Made by a program: the position numbers and the translations under genes. A stretch of 64,000 bases of DNA, taken from assembly GCA_963745405.1 (NCBI GenBank), contig CAVUWY010000002.1, forward strand, positions 186,001 to 250,000, in the 5' to 3' direction. Under the pieces are notes generated by a model that saw nothing but the letters and a program-made list of their open reading frames with translations, was not told the DNA's origin and did no database searches. The DNA is from C-114 sp963745405 (lineage in GTDB: Bacteria; Chloroflexota; Limnocylindria; Limnocylindrales; CSP1-4). This document shows, one piece after another, positions 1 through 8,919 of this stretch. Each line of letters begins with the position of its first letter. Positions within the stretch are counted from its first letter, which is position 1.

Positions 1-795
1 CCGGTTCTTGGAGGCTCGCAGCAGGCGAAGGGTGGCGAACCGCTCGCCCTCCAGCGTCAGGACGGCGTCGACGAGATGCTCCAGCGTCTTCGGTCCGGCG
101 AGCGTCCCGTCCTTGGTCACGTGGCCGACGAGGACGACGGCGATCCCCTCCCCCTTGGCGAGTTCCATGAGGCGGACAGCCGATTCGCGGACCTGGCCGA
201 CGCTGCCCGCCGGCCCGTCGAGCTCGTCGACGGTCATCGTCTGGATGGAGTCGACGATGACGACGACCGGCCGCTCGCTGCGGGCGATCTCCGCGATCCG
301 TCCGACCTCACTCTCGGCGATGACCCGGACGACGCGGCCGGCGGCCGTTCCGAGGAGGCCCAGCCGGGAACCGCGGAGAGCGACCTGGGCGCTCGACTCC
401 TCACCCGTCGCGTAGAGGATCCCGCCGGGGGCCCCGGTCGCGCCGGTCGCGAGGGACGCCGCCGCCTGGAGGAGGAGGGTCGACTTGCCGATGCCGGGCT
501 CGCCCCCGACGAGGATGACCGATCCGGGCACGATCCCACCACCGAGGACCCGGTCGATCTCGCCGATCCCGACCGGGATCCTTGGGACGGCAAGCTCGCC
601 GATGTCGGCGAGGGCGACCGGGCCGGCCGCCGTGCCGTGCGGCGGCGCCGATGCCGGGCGGGGGCCACGCGCCGGCTCGCGGACGATCGTCTCGACGAGG
701 CTGTTCCAGCCACCGCACGAGCGGCACTGTCCCTCCCAGCGGATGAACGAGGCCGCGCAGGACTGGCAGACGAATCGGCTCTGCGCCTTGGCCAC
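1..795 (-). CDS. radA: DNA repair protein RadA (3' end beyond the left edge)
   Basis: RadA/Sms is a RecA-like ATPase that helps process recombination intermediates. About 265 N-terminal residues are visible. An N-terminal zinc finger (CQSC then CRSCGGW) is followed by the Walker A motif GGEPGIGKSTLL, a Walker B-like VVVIVDSIQT and, at the very edge, SKNR, the start of the RadA KNRFG motif. The Lon-like C-terminal domain would lie outside the window. The GTG start at 795 follows a GGCAGG stretch and leads directly into the zinc finger. It lies 27 bases downstream of the clpC stop, so the two are probably co-transcribed, as in the clpC-radA arrangement of many Gram-positive bacteria. Confidence 0.95.
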   Translation of the reverse strand, partial: MAKAQSRFVCQSCAASFIRWEGQCRSCGGWNSLVETIVREPARGPRPASAPPHGTAAGPVALADIGELAVPRIPVGIGEIDRVLGGGIVPGSVILVGGEPGIGKSTLLLQAAASLATGATGAPGGILYATGEESSAQVALRGSRLGLLGTAAGRVVRVIAESEVGRIAEIARSERPVVVIVDSIQTMTVDELDGPAGSVGQVRESAVRLMELAKGEGIAVVLVGHVTKDGTLAGPKTLEHLVDAVLTLEGERFATLRLLRASKNR

Positions 796-822
796 CCCTG
801 CCGCCCGGTGGACCCGGACCGC

Positions 823-3297
823 CTAGTGGGTCTCGACGGGAGTCTTCGCCTCGGCGGCGTGGATGTCGAGCCCGGCTTCCTCGCCCTTGTCGACGACGAT
901 CGTCGTCCCCGGCTCGTAGCGGCCGAGGAGGAGGTGCTCGGCGAGGACGTCCTCGACCATGTTCTGGATCACCCGGCGCAGCGGGCGCGCGCCGTAGGCG
1001 ACGTCGTAGCCGAGCTTGATGATGTGCTCCTTGGCCGCCTCGGTCACCTCGAGCGACATCTGCTGGGCCCGGAGCTGGTCGCGGACCCGCTGCAGCATGA
1101 GGTCGACGATCTTGGTGATCTCCTCGACCGTCAGGCTGCGGAAGACGACGGTGGCGTCGATCCGGTTGAGGAACTCGGGCCGGAAGTTCTGCTTGAGCTC
1201 GTTCTGGACCTTCTCCCGCATCAGCTCGTAGGAGGCTTCGGCCCGGGCCGCGTCGGTGTCGCCCATCGCCCGGAAGCCGAGCGCGGAGTTGGTCTGGAGC
1301 TGCTTGGCCCCGAGGTTGCTCGTCATGATGATGATGCAGTTGCGGAAGTCGACCCGGCGACCCTTGGCGTCGGACAGGTGCCCGTCCTCGAGGATCTGGA
1401 GGAGGATGTTGAACACCTCCGGGTGGGCCTTCTCGACCTCGTCGAGGAGGACGACCGCGTAGCTCTTGCGGCGGACCGCCTCGGTCAGCTGGCCACCCTC
1501 GTCGAAGCCGACGTAGCCGGGAGGCGCGCCGACGAGCCGGCTGACGTTGTGGCGCTCCATGAACTCGCTCATGTCGATCTTGATGAGCGCGTCCTCGCTG
1601 CCGAACATGAACTCGGCGAGCGCCTTGGCGAGCTCCGTCTTCCCGACGCCGGTCGGGCCGAGGAAGATGAACGAGCCGATCGGCCGCTTTGGGTCCTTGA
1701 GTCCGGCCCGGGCCCGGCGGACGGCCTTCGAGACGATCTCGATGGCTTCCTGCTGGCCGATGACCCGGCTGTGGAGCGAGTCCTCCATCTGGAGCAGACG
1801 CTGCGACTCCTCCTGGGCGATGCGCGTGACCGGGATGCCCGTCCACATCGCGACGACCTGGGCGATCTCCTCCTCACCGACGGTCGGCTGGTCGGCCGAT
1901 ACCTCGCTCTGCCACTCGGTGCGGAGCGTCTCGACCGACTCCTTGGCCGTTGCCTCGGCCTCACGGAGAGTGGCCGCCTGCTCGTACTCCTGGGCGTTGA
2001 TGGCGGCGTCCTTCTCCTTGGTGATCCGCTCGAGCTCGCGCTGCGCCTCGCGGAGTGCCGGCGGGGCGGACGCGTAACGGAGCCGGACCCGGCTGGCCGC
2101 CTCGTCGATGAGGTCGATCGCCTTGTCCGGCAGGTGGCGGTCGGTGATGTAGCGGGTCGACAGGTCGACAGCGGCGTTGACCGCCTCGTCGGTGATGGTC
2201 ACCTTGTGGTGCTGCTCGTATCGCTCGCGGATGCCCTTGAGGATCTCGATCGTCTGCTCGAGGGTCGGCTCCTCGACCATGACCGGCTGGAAGCGGCGCT
2301 CGAGTGCCGCGTCGCGCTCGATGTACTTGCGGTACTCGTCGAGGGTCGTCGCGCCGATGCACTGGAGCTCGCCTCGGGCGAGCGGCGGCTTGAGGATGTT
2401 CGCCGCGTCGATCGCGCCCTCGGCCGCACCCGCCCCGACCAGCGTATGAAGCTCGTCGATGAAGAGGACCGCGTCGTTCGTGTTGCGGAGCTCCTCGATG
2501 ATCTTCTTGAGGCGCTCCTCGAACTCGCCGCGATACTTCGTGCCGGCCACGAGCGAGCCGATGTCGAGGGTCAGGACCCGCTTGTTCAGGAGCGTCTCGG
2601 GAACGTCGCCGCTGACGATGCGGTGGGCGAGACCCTCCGCGATGGCCGTCTTGCCGACGCCGGGCTCGCCGATGAGGGCCGGGTTGTTCTTCGTTCGCCG
2701 CGACAGGATCTGGATGACCCGCTCGATCTCCTTCTCCCGGCCGATGACCGGGTCGAGCTTGCCGACCCTTGCCGCCTCCGTGAGGTTGATGCCGAGCTGG
2801 TCGACGGTCGGGGTCTTGCTGGCCCGCTTGGTCTCCTGGCTCGGGCCGGCGGCGGAGCTCTGGGAGAGGACCCGGATGACCTCGTGGCGGACCTTGTCGA
2901 GGTTGACGCCGAGCGACTCGAGGACGCCGGCGGCGATGCCCTCGCCCTCGCGGACAAGCCCGAGCAGCAGGTGCTCCGTGCCGATGTAGTTGTGGCCGAG
3001 GCGGCGCGCCTCGTCGATCGCCAGCTCGATGACCCGCTTGGCCCGCGGCGTCAGTCCGACTTCCCCGACGACCGGCCGATCACCGCGGCCGATGATGAAC
3101 TCGACCGCCGTCCGCACCTTGGGCAGTTCGACGTTCATGTTCTCGAGGACCCGCGCGGCGACGCCCTCGCCCTCCCGGACCAGTCCGAGGAGGAGGTGCT
3201 CGGTCCCGATGTAGTTGTGGTTGAAGCGCTGGGCTTCATCCTGAGCGAGGGTCAGGACCTTGCGAGCGCGGTCTGTGAACTTGTCGAATCGATCCAT
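823..3297 (-). CDS. clpC: ATP-dependent Clp protease ATP-binding subunit ClpC
   Basis: AAA+ unfoldase that feeds substrates to ClpP. Two Clp-N repeats (each with NYIGTEHLLLGLVREGEG) fill about residues 1-145. The first AAA module has GEPGVGKT near residue 211 and Walker B FIDELHTLVGAG. A UVR-like segment lies near residue 430 (EYEQAATLREAE), the hallmark of ClpC rather than ClpB. The second AAA module has GPTGVGKTELAKALAE near 546 and VVLLDEVEKAHPEV. At 824 residues the length is normal. The ATG at 3297 gives the family-typical MDRFDKFTDRARKVL. An in-frame ATG at 3351, with GGAGGAG upstream, would add 18 residues and cannot be excluded. No ctsR or mcsAB lies next to it. Confidence 0.95.
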   Translation of the reverse strand: MDRFDKFTDRARKVLTLAQDEAQRFNHNYIGTEHLLLGLVREGEGVAARVLENMNVELPKVRTAVEFIIGRGDRPVVGEVGLTPRAKRVIELAIDEARRLGHNYIGTEHLLLGLVREGEGIAAGVLESLGVNLDKVRHEVIRVLSQSSAAGPSQETKRASKTPTVDQLGINLTEAARVGKLDPVIGREKEIERVIQILSRRTKNNPALIGEPGVGKTAIAEGLAHRIVSGDVPETLLNKRVLTLDIGSLVAGTKYRGEFEERLKKIIEELRNTNDAVLFIDELHTLVGAGAAEGAIDAANILKPPLARGELQCIGATTLDEYRKYIERDAALERRFQPVMVEEPTLEQTIEILKGIRERYEQHHKVTITDEAVNAAVDLSTRYITDRHLPDKAIDLIDEAASRVRLRYASAPPALREAQRELERITKEKDAAINAQEYEQAATLREAEATAKESVETLRTEWQSEVSADQPTVGEEEIAQVVAMWTGIPVTRIAQEESQRLLQMEDSLHSRVIGQQEAIEIVSKAVRRARAGLKDPKRPIGSFIFLGPTGVGKTELAKALAEFMFGSEDALIKIDMSEFMERHNVSRLVGAPPGYVGFDEGGQLTEAVRRKSYAVVLLDEVEKAHPEVFNILLQILEDGHLSDAKGRRVDFRNCIIIMTSNLGAKQLQTNSALGFRAMGDTDAARAEASYELMREKVQNELKQNFRPEFLNRIDATVVFRSLTVEEITKIVDLMLQRVRDQLRAQQMSLEVTEAAKEHIIKLGYDVAYGARPLRRVIQNMVEDVLAEHLLLGRYEPGTTIVVDKGEEAGLDIHAAEAKTPVETH

Positions 3298-3440
3298 CGA
3301 GTCGAACGCCTGTTCCCCTTCGGTCGCCACGGAGGGCGACTTCCCGGCCATGCTAGCACGACCACTCTCCTCCGCAACCCAGCCGACAGGACCACCCCGT
3401 CGCGGCACTGGAGCCAGGGACGAAAGGCGGACCTGGCCGT

Positions 3441-3459
3441 GCGTGCCGCGCCGGCACGC
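3441..3459 (-). terminator. Stem-loop between rpsA and clpC
   Basis: A perfect 8-bp GC stem (GCGTGCCG / CGGCACGC) with a 3-base loop lies about 70 bases downstream of the rpsA stop. No T-run follows on either strand, so a Rho-independent role is uncertain; it could instead stabilise the 3' end of the rpsA mRNA. The rest of the 3298-3526 gap shows nothing I recognise. Confidence 0.4.
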
Positions 3460-3526
3460 TCGGACGGGAGGACGAAGACGCGAACCGGGGTCCGATCGGT
3501 CGGCCGCCGTCGCGGACCGACGGAGA

Positions 3527-5821
3527 TCAGGCCTCGGTGACGGCGACTTCCTCGGTGGCTTCCTCGACCGCCTCGGCAGGTTCGGCCTTCGCGGCCTCCG
3601 CCTTCGGGTCGGCCTTGGCAGGAGCGTCTGCCTTCGTCTCCGCCTTCGCCGGCGCGTCGGCCTTGGTCTCGGTCTTCGCCGCGGCATCGGCCTTGGCAGG
3701 CGCCTCGGCCTTGGCCGGAGTCTCGGTCTTGGCCTCGGCCTTGGCAGGAGTCTCCGTCTTGGCCTCGGCCTTGGCAGGAGTCTCCGTCTTGGCGGCAGGC
3801 TTGGCCTCGGCCTTGGCCGGGGTTTCGGCCTTGGTCGGCGCTTCGGTCGCAGCCTCAGCCTCGGCCTTGGCCGGGGCCTCGGTGACCTCGTCCGCCGCTG
3901 CGGACTCCGTCGAACCGACCTCGGCCACCGCTTCGGCAGCCTCGACGGTCTCGACGGTCTCGGCGGATCCTGCGGCCTCGGCGGTCGGCGCTTCCTCGGC
4001 CGGGACATCGGCCACGGCGGCCTCCGCGACCGCGGCGGTCGGCGGTTCCTCGGCCTCGGCGCTTGGCGCCTCGTCCTCTGGACCGCCGGCGGCTCGCTCG
4101 GAAGCCGCGAGCTGATCGCGGACCTGGGCGAATGCCGCGGCGAGGGTGTTGTCGATCCCGCCCTCGGGCTCCTGGATCGCGTCGGACATCGAGTAGCCGC
4201 GCTCGGGCCGGGGGCGACGCTCCGCCCGCTCCGGACGTGGCGCGGCCACGGGGGGCTCGGGCCGGGCCGGCGCCTCTTCAGCCTGCTTGAGGCTGAGACC
4301 GAGGCGATGCCGCTCGGAATCGAGCGAGATGATCTTGAGCTTCAGCGTCTGGCCCTCGTGGACGACGTCGCCCGGATGGGCGACCCGCTGATGGGACAGC
4401 TCGCTGATGTGGATGAGGCCCTCGAGCCCGTCGCGGACGCGCACGAACGCGCCGAAGTTGACGAGCTTGGTGACCGTGCCCTCGATGATGTCGCCGACCG
4501 TGTAGTCGGCCACCGTGGAGTGCCACGGGTCGGGCTGGAGGCGGCGGATCGACAGGCTGATCCGGCCACGCTCGTGGTTGATGTCGATGACCTCGGCCTC
4601 GACCTCTTCGCCGACCTTGTAGCCGGCTTCGGGGTTGTTGACCTTGTTCCACGAGAGCTCGCTCTTGTGGACGAGTCCGTCGATGCCGCCGAGGTCGATG
4701 AACACGCCGAACGGGGCGATCGACCGGACCGTGCCGGTCACCTTCTGGCCGACCTGGAGGCTGCTGAACAGCTCGTCGCGCTTCTCGCGGCGCTCCTCGT
4801 ACAGGGCGACCTTCTCGGACAGGATGAGCCGGTTGGCCTTGCGGTTGACCTCGAGGATCTTGAGTCGGAGCTTGCGACCGACGAACGGCTGGAGCTTCTC
4901 GGCGATCTCCTGGGCAGCGTCGCGCGGCTGGTCGTTCTGGGGCCGGCGGGGGAAGTCGACGATCTGGCTGATCGGCACGAAGCCGCGGATGCCGCAGTCG
5001 ACGATGAGGCCGCCCTTGTTATGGTCGATGACCGGGGCCTCGATGATGACGCCCGCCTCGAACTGCTCCTGCATCGAGCGCCACTTGCGCTCGAGGCCTG
5101 CCCGGCGGAGCGAGAGGACGACGTGGCCCTCCTGCGACTCGGGCTGGAGCACGTAGACGAGGACGACGTCCCCGACCGCGAGGACCGGGGCCGACTCGGC
5201 GTGGCGCCCGTAGAGCTCCTTGTTCGAGACGACGCCTTCGCTCTTCGCCCCGATGTCGACGAGGATCTCGTCCTTGTCGATCCGGACGACGCTGCCTTCG
5301 ACGACGTCGCCGTGCTTGAAGCTCTTGATGTCGGAGTCCTGCTCGGCGAGGAGCTCCTCCATCGTCGACGGTTCAGGGCCGAGCTTGCGCCGCGGCTCCG
5401 GCTCGGCGGCCGGTGCGTCCTCGGTCTCGGCGGCACTCAGGGCGCCGGCCTCGGCGGTTTCCGTCTCGGCGGACTCGACCGCGGCCGGAGCGGCGGCTTC
5501 GTCGTCGGCCGATGCCGGCGCGGCGTCGCCTTCTGCCTCGGCCTCGGCCTCGGCCGACACCACAGCGGCGGGGGCTGCCGGGGCTGCGACCACTGCCGGC
5601 GCCGCAGCAGCGGCGGGTCCGGCAGCGGCTGGCGCGGTGGGTGCCGGTTTCGTCGGGGGGACAGCGGCGGCGGCCGGGGCGGGCGGCGCGGCGACGGTGC
5701 CGGGGGTGGCGGGCTCGTCAGCGACGGCGACCGCCGCGACGGCTTGCTCGGACGCCTGGTCGGCGGCGGAGGCGAGTGCCTCCGGCTCCGGCGCGGTCCC
5801 GCCCATGTGATGTTCGGTCAA
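3527..5821 (-). CDS. rpsA: S1 RNA-binding domain protein, ribosomal protein S1 type
   Basis: RNA-binding protein of the ribosomal S1 class, about 764 residues. Four S1 domains occupy roughly residues 165-515. Their cores include GSVVRIDKDEILVDIGAKSEG, VIDHNKGGLIVDCGIRGFVP, RSIAPFGVFIDLGGIDGLVH and TKLVNFGAFVRVRDGLEGLI. They are flanked by a long Ala/Pro-rich N-terminus (about 140 residues) and a C-terminal tail of about 250 residues built from degenerate PAKAEAKTET-like units. The TTG at 5821 is chosen because AGGAGAG lies 8 bases upstream; the upstream in-frame ATG (5860) lacks this site and the in-frame ATG at 5806 would be the alternative. The low-complexity tails are unusual for S1 and probably disordered. 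Confidence 0.88.
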   Translation of the reverse strand: MTEHHMGGTAPEPEALASAADQASEQAVAAVAVADEPATPGTVAAPPAPAAAAVPPTKPAPTAPAAAGPAAAAAPAVVAAPAAPAAVVSAEAEAEAEGDAAPASADDEAAAPAAVESAETETAEAGALSAAETEDAPAAEPEPRRKLGPEPSTMEELLAEQDSDIKSFKHGDVVEGSVVRIDKDEILVDIGAKSEGVVSNKELYGRHAESAPVLAVGDVVLVYVLQPESQEGHVVLSLRRAGLERKWRSMQEQFEAGVIIEAPVIDHNKGGLIVDCGIRGFVPISQIVDFPRRPQNDQPRDAAQEIAEKLQPFVGRKLRLKILEVNRKANRLILSEKVALYEERREKRDELFSSLQVGQKVTGTVRSIAPFGVFIDLGGIDGLVHKSELSWNKVNNPEAGYKVGEEVEAEVIDINHERGRISLSIRRLQPDPWHSTVADYTVGDIIEGTVTKLVNFGAFVRVRDGLEGLIHISELSHQRVAHPGDVVHEGQTLKLKIISLDSERHRLGLSLKQAEEAPARPEPPVAAPRPERAERRPRPERGYSMSDAIQEPEGGIDNTLAAAFAQVRDQLAASERAAGGPEDEAPSAEAEEPPTAAVAEAAVADVPAEEAPTAEAAGSAETVETVEAAEAVAEVGSTESAAADEVTEAPAKAEAEAATEAPTKAETPAKAEAKPAAKTETPAKAEAKTETPAKAEAKTETPAKAEAPAKADAAAKTETKADAPAKAETKADAPAKADPKAEAAKAEPAEAVEEATEEVAVTEA

Positions 5822-5864
5822 CTGATCGTCTCTCCTAATGTGGTTGTCCGCCCTGGACATGCGA

Positions 5865-5889
5865 ACGGCTCGGGCACCGCCCGAGCCGT
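5865..5889 (-). promoter_or_regulatory. Perfect 11-bp stem-loop in the rpsA leader
   Basis: The arms ACGGCTCGGGC and GCCCGAGCCGT are perfectly complementary with a 3-base loop, 44 bases upstream of the rpsA TTG start. No T-run follows, so it is more likely a leader structure (for example S1 autoregulation) than a terminator. The role is inferred. The rest of 5822-6028 shows no other clear element. Confidence 0.45.
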
Positions 5890-6028
5890 CATGACGATCA
5901 GGTGGTCCGTGCTCGCTGGGCCGCGGTCCGCTCCTTCGTGATCAAGGTCGGGAAGGCGTCTTCGAGTTGTCAGCCGCCAGGGCCGGGAGAGTCTAGCACG
6001 GGGGCCTCATGGCTACAATCGCGCTCCG

Positions 6029-6904
6029 ATGCCCGAGCTCCCCGATCTGACGATCGTCGCCGAGGCGTTCCATGTCTCGCTCGCCGGCCGGTCGATCGCG
6101 AGCGTGGAGACGCTCGCGCCGCTCGCTGTCCGGGGGACGCCCGGCGAGCTCGCCGACCTCGTCGGCCAACGGGTCGATCGCATCGCCCGGCGGGGCAAGT
6201 TCCTCGTCCTCGACCTCGACCGCGACCGGGTCGTGTTCAACCCGATGCTCACCGGCCGGCTGCAACTCACAGCGCCGGGGACGAAGCTGCCCCAGAAGAC
6301 GGCCCTTGTGCTGGCGTTCGGCACGCGCGATGCGGCTCCGCGGGACGGGGCGGCCTGGACGAAGGGTGCGGCCTGGATACCGGCCGACGACGCCACGCCC
6401 GAGGTGCGCTACCGCGACCCGACCCAGATGGGCAAGGTCTATCTCGTGCCGGCCGGGTCGGATCGGGTCGTGCCAGGCTTCTCCGACAGCGAACAGGGTC
6501 CGGACGCCGACGATCCAGCACTCTCGCTCGACGCCTGGCGCGAGCGCATCAGACGTCATCCGGGCGAGCTGAAGAACCTCCTCCGCAACCAGGCCTTCAT
6601 CGCCGGCATCGGCAACGCCTACAGCGATGAGATCCTCCATGCCGCCCGGCTGCTGCCGTTCCGTAAGCGGTCTAGCCTCGCGCCGGAAGAGGTCGATGCC
6701 CTCTACGAGGCGACACGGTCGACGCTCGCCGATGCGATCGAGACCCTGCGCGAGCGCGTCCCACCGACCTTCGAGAAGCAGGTCCGCGACTTCCTCGCCG
6801 TACACGACAAGGGCGGCCAGCCCTGCCCGCGCTGCGGCACCCGCATCACCGAGATCAAGCCGGGCGGCTTCATCACCTCGTATTGCCGCGGCTGCCAGCG
6901 CTGA
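6029..6904 (+). CDS. mutM: Formamidopyrimidine-DNA glycosylase
   Basis: Fpg/Nei-family base-excision repair glycosylase and AP lyase that removes oxidised purines. The start ATG-CCG-GAG-CTC-CCG leaves the catalytic N-terminal proline after Met removal (PELPDLTIV). The helix-two-turn-helix segment ELKNLLRNQAFIAGIGNAYS and the C-terminal zinc finger (CPRC ... CRGC, 16 residues between the pairs) are both present. The length of 291 residues is typical. The usual E after PELP is D here, so a Nei-like specificity is possible. It stands alone on the plus strand between two minus-strand genes. Confidence 0.93.
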   Translation: MPELPDLTIVAEAFHVSLAGRSIASVETLAPLAVRGTPGELADLVGQRVDRIARRGKFLVLDLDRDRVVFNPMLTGRLQLTAPGTKLPQKTALVLAFGTRDAAPRDGAAWTKGAAWIPADDATPEVRYRDPTQMGKVYLVPAGSDRVVPGFSDSEQGPDADDPALSLDAWRERIRRHPGELKNLLRNQAFIAGIGNAYSDEILHAARLLPFRKRSSLAPEEVDALYEATRSTLADAIETLRERVPPTFEKQVRDFLAVHDKGGQPCPRCGTRITEIKPGGFITSYCRGCQR

Positions 6905-6976
6905 GCGGGCCGGGGAACCGGCGACGGACGGGCCCTCGCCTCGGCAAACTCGTGCGGACGCGCGCCGCGACCGCGG

Positions 6977-7831
6977 TTACGGGATCTTGAGGACCTGACC
7001 GGGGTGGATGACGCTCGAACCGGTGAGGCCGTTGGCCTTCTTGAGCGCCGCGACCGTGACCGCAAATCGGGCCGCGATCGCGCTCAGCGTGTCGCCGGAC
7101 TTCACCTTATAGGTCTTGGCGGCCGGCTTGGCCGTCGCCGAGGGCCGCGGGGTGCGGGCCGGCGACGCGGATGCGGCCGGGCCGGTCGACGCGGGGGCCG
7201 ATGCAGTCGGCCCGGTCGGCGACGGGGCGCTGGTCCGTGCCGGAGCGCTCGCGGCCGCGGCGAGGGACGGTCCCGGGGTCGCGGCGGGGCCGCTCTCGAG
7301 GCGGGCCAGGGCGATGGCGATGAAGGCGATGACGAGCAGCCCGACGAGGAGTGCCTGGCCGCCGAATTGCGAGGAGTCGAAGAACGGGACGTTGAGCGGG
7401 AACGAACCGTGGCCGCGGTCGATCAGGACCGGGGTGGTGACCGGGATCGGTCGCCGGGCCGCGTTCGCGGTCGGACCCCAGCCATGGCCGGCCGCACGAT
7501 CGCGGAGATCGCCCGCCGCGAGGTACGTCGCGCAGGTCGGGTGGCTGGTCGTCAGGCACAGCCGACGCTGCTTGTCGAGGGCGAGCGGCACGGGCGGATC
7601 GACGGCCGTGCACTCGTGTTCGCGCACGGGGATCGCCGCCCGCCAGGCCCCACCCTCGGTCGCCAGGTAGGGACAGATGGCGAGCCGTGAACCGGCACCG
7701 CTCGACCCGGGAGCTGAAGCGGCCGCGGGATGCTCGCCTGCCGGCGGGGTCGCGGCCGGCGCGTCGCCGGCGGTCGGGGTGACCGCGTCTTCGCCCGATC
7801 CCGCGGGGAGCTGCGGAGCGTCGGTCGTCAC
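6977..7831 (-). CDS. LysM-domain membrane protein with four-Cys N-terminal domain
   Basis: The 284-residue protein has a Cys-containing cytoplasmic region (CPYL, HEC, RLC, PTC; about residues 50-115) that could bind metal. A single membrane segment (GGQALLVGLLVIAFIAIALA, about 155-175) and an Ala/Pro/Ser-rich linker follow. The C-terminal LysM domain (residues 240-284) contains YKVKSGDTLSAIAARF and ends HPGQVLKIP. LysM domains bind peptidoglycan or related glycans, so the tail is probably extracellular and wall-associated. The start is GTG at 7831. The function of the Cys domain is unknown. Confidence 0.85.
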   Translation of the reverse strand: MTTDAPQLPAGSGEDAVTPTAGDAPAATPPAGEHPAAASAPGSSGAGSRLAICPYLATEGGAWRAAIPVREHECTAVDPPVPLALDKQRRLCLTTSHPTCATYLAAGDLRDRAAGHGWGPTANAARRPIPVTTPVLIDRGHGSFPLNVPFFDSSQFGGQALLVGLLVIAFIAIALARLESGPAATPGPSLAAAASAPARTSAPSPTGPTASAPASTGPAASASPARTPRPSATAKPAAKTYKVKSGDTLSAIAARFAVTVAALKKANGLTGSSVIHPGQVLKIP

Positions 7832-8091
7832 GGCCCAAGTCTATTCGCCCACGCCATGGATGCGCCGCAGGCGGAGCAGGTCGCCACACCCGCGCGGCAG
7901 GCACGCCCCGAGCGGCGCGACACCGCCGCGAGCCCGGCAAGAGGGACCGGGCGCCGTACGTCCCGATGTGTGTCTGCGGAACGAGGATTCTCGCGTAGCC
8001 TTTGCAGGATCACGGATCCCGCCGTTCGGGGCGGTGCGGTCGGGCGTGGCGCGCTCATTCCGCCGCTCGCCGGGGAGCTATGAGAGGCAGC

Positions 8092-8919
8092 ATGGATCGG
8101 TACTCGAGCCTGACGGATACATGGACGATCTTCGACGGGCTGCCCCTGCTCTACCGGAGCAACGCGACCGAGCCACCGGAGGGCGCCCGGACGATCGTCC
8201 ACCTCCATGGCTTCGCGATCTCCGGCCGCTACCTCCTGCCGACGGCAGCCCTCCTGGCTCCTGACTACCGGACGATCGTCCCCGACCTGCCGGGCTTCGG
8301 GCGGAGCCACCATCCTCGCCACCGGCTGACGATCGGCTGGCTCGGCGACGCCGTCGTCCGGCTCTTCGACCATCTCGGTATCGACCGCGCGATCCTCCTT
8401 TCGAACTCCCTCGGAGCTCCGATCAGCGGGTCGGTCATCGACACCCATCCGGATCGGGTCGAAGCGGCCGTGCTCGTCTCGCCGGCCGGAGGCGAATACA
8501 ACTTGCCGTTCCCGAGAGCCCTCGCCCAGCTCGCCCTTGCCGGGGCGCGGGAGCCGCTCGGGATGCTGCCCATCGCCGCCCGGGACTACGCCCGGTTCGG
8601 CGTGCGGTCCTCCGTCGACCTCCTTCGGTCGATGCTCGTCTACCCGGCGGCCCAGCGGGTTCGCGAGTTCTCCCTGCCGACCCTTGTCGTGATCGGCTCG
8701 CGCGATCCGCTCGTCGGCGAGCACCACGTGGCCGAGATCGCGGTCGAGCTCCCCAACGTGACCGCGGTCGTGATCGAGGGCGCTTCCCACGCGATCAACT
8801 TCTCGCATCCCGGGCAGCTCGCCCACGTGGTCCGGGAATGGCTCGAGGGTCGTCCGATCACCGCCGACCCCTCGGCCAAGGGAACGATCCGGGTGTTCGA
8901 GACGCCGCGTCTTGGCTGA
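8092..8919 (+). CDS. Alpha/beta-fold hydrolase
   Basis: Alpha/beta hydrolase with an oxyanion-hole HG (HLHGFAISG), a nucleophile elbow SNSLG, an acid residue in GSRDPLVG and a histidine in GASHAINF, so the catalytic triad looks complete. The substrate cannot be predicted. ATG 8092 follows AGAGGCAG; an in-frame ATG at 8080 with GGGGAG upstream is equally plausible and adds four residues. It overlaps the next hydrolase by 8 bases, so the pair is translated as a unit and may have arisen by duplication. Confidence 0.85.
   Translation: MDRYSSLTDTWTIFDGLPLLYRSNATEPPEGARTIVHLHGFAISGRYLLPTAALLAPDYRTIVPDLPGFGRSHHPRHRLTIGWLGDAVVRLFDHLGIDRAILLSNSLGAPISGSVIDTHPDRVEAAVLVSPAGGEYNLPFPRALAQLALAGAREPLGMLPIAARDYARFGVRSSVDLLRSMLVYPAAQRVREFSLPTLVVIGSRDPLVGEHHVAEIAVELPNVTAVVIEGASHAINFSHPGQLAHVVREWLEGRPITADPSAKGTIRVFETPRLG

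Noticed and set aside
76..3540. Very long plus-strand frames over radA/clpC, and similar antisense frames over many genes (for example 3260-5941, 31109-35002)
   Set aside because: In DNA of about 70% GC stop codons are rare, so the antisense of real genes stays open. These frames are Arg/Asp/Leu-rich without recognisable motifs, while the opposite strand carries conserved proteins.
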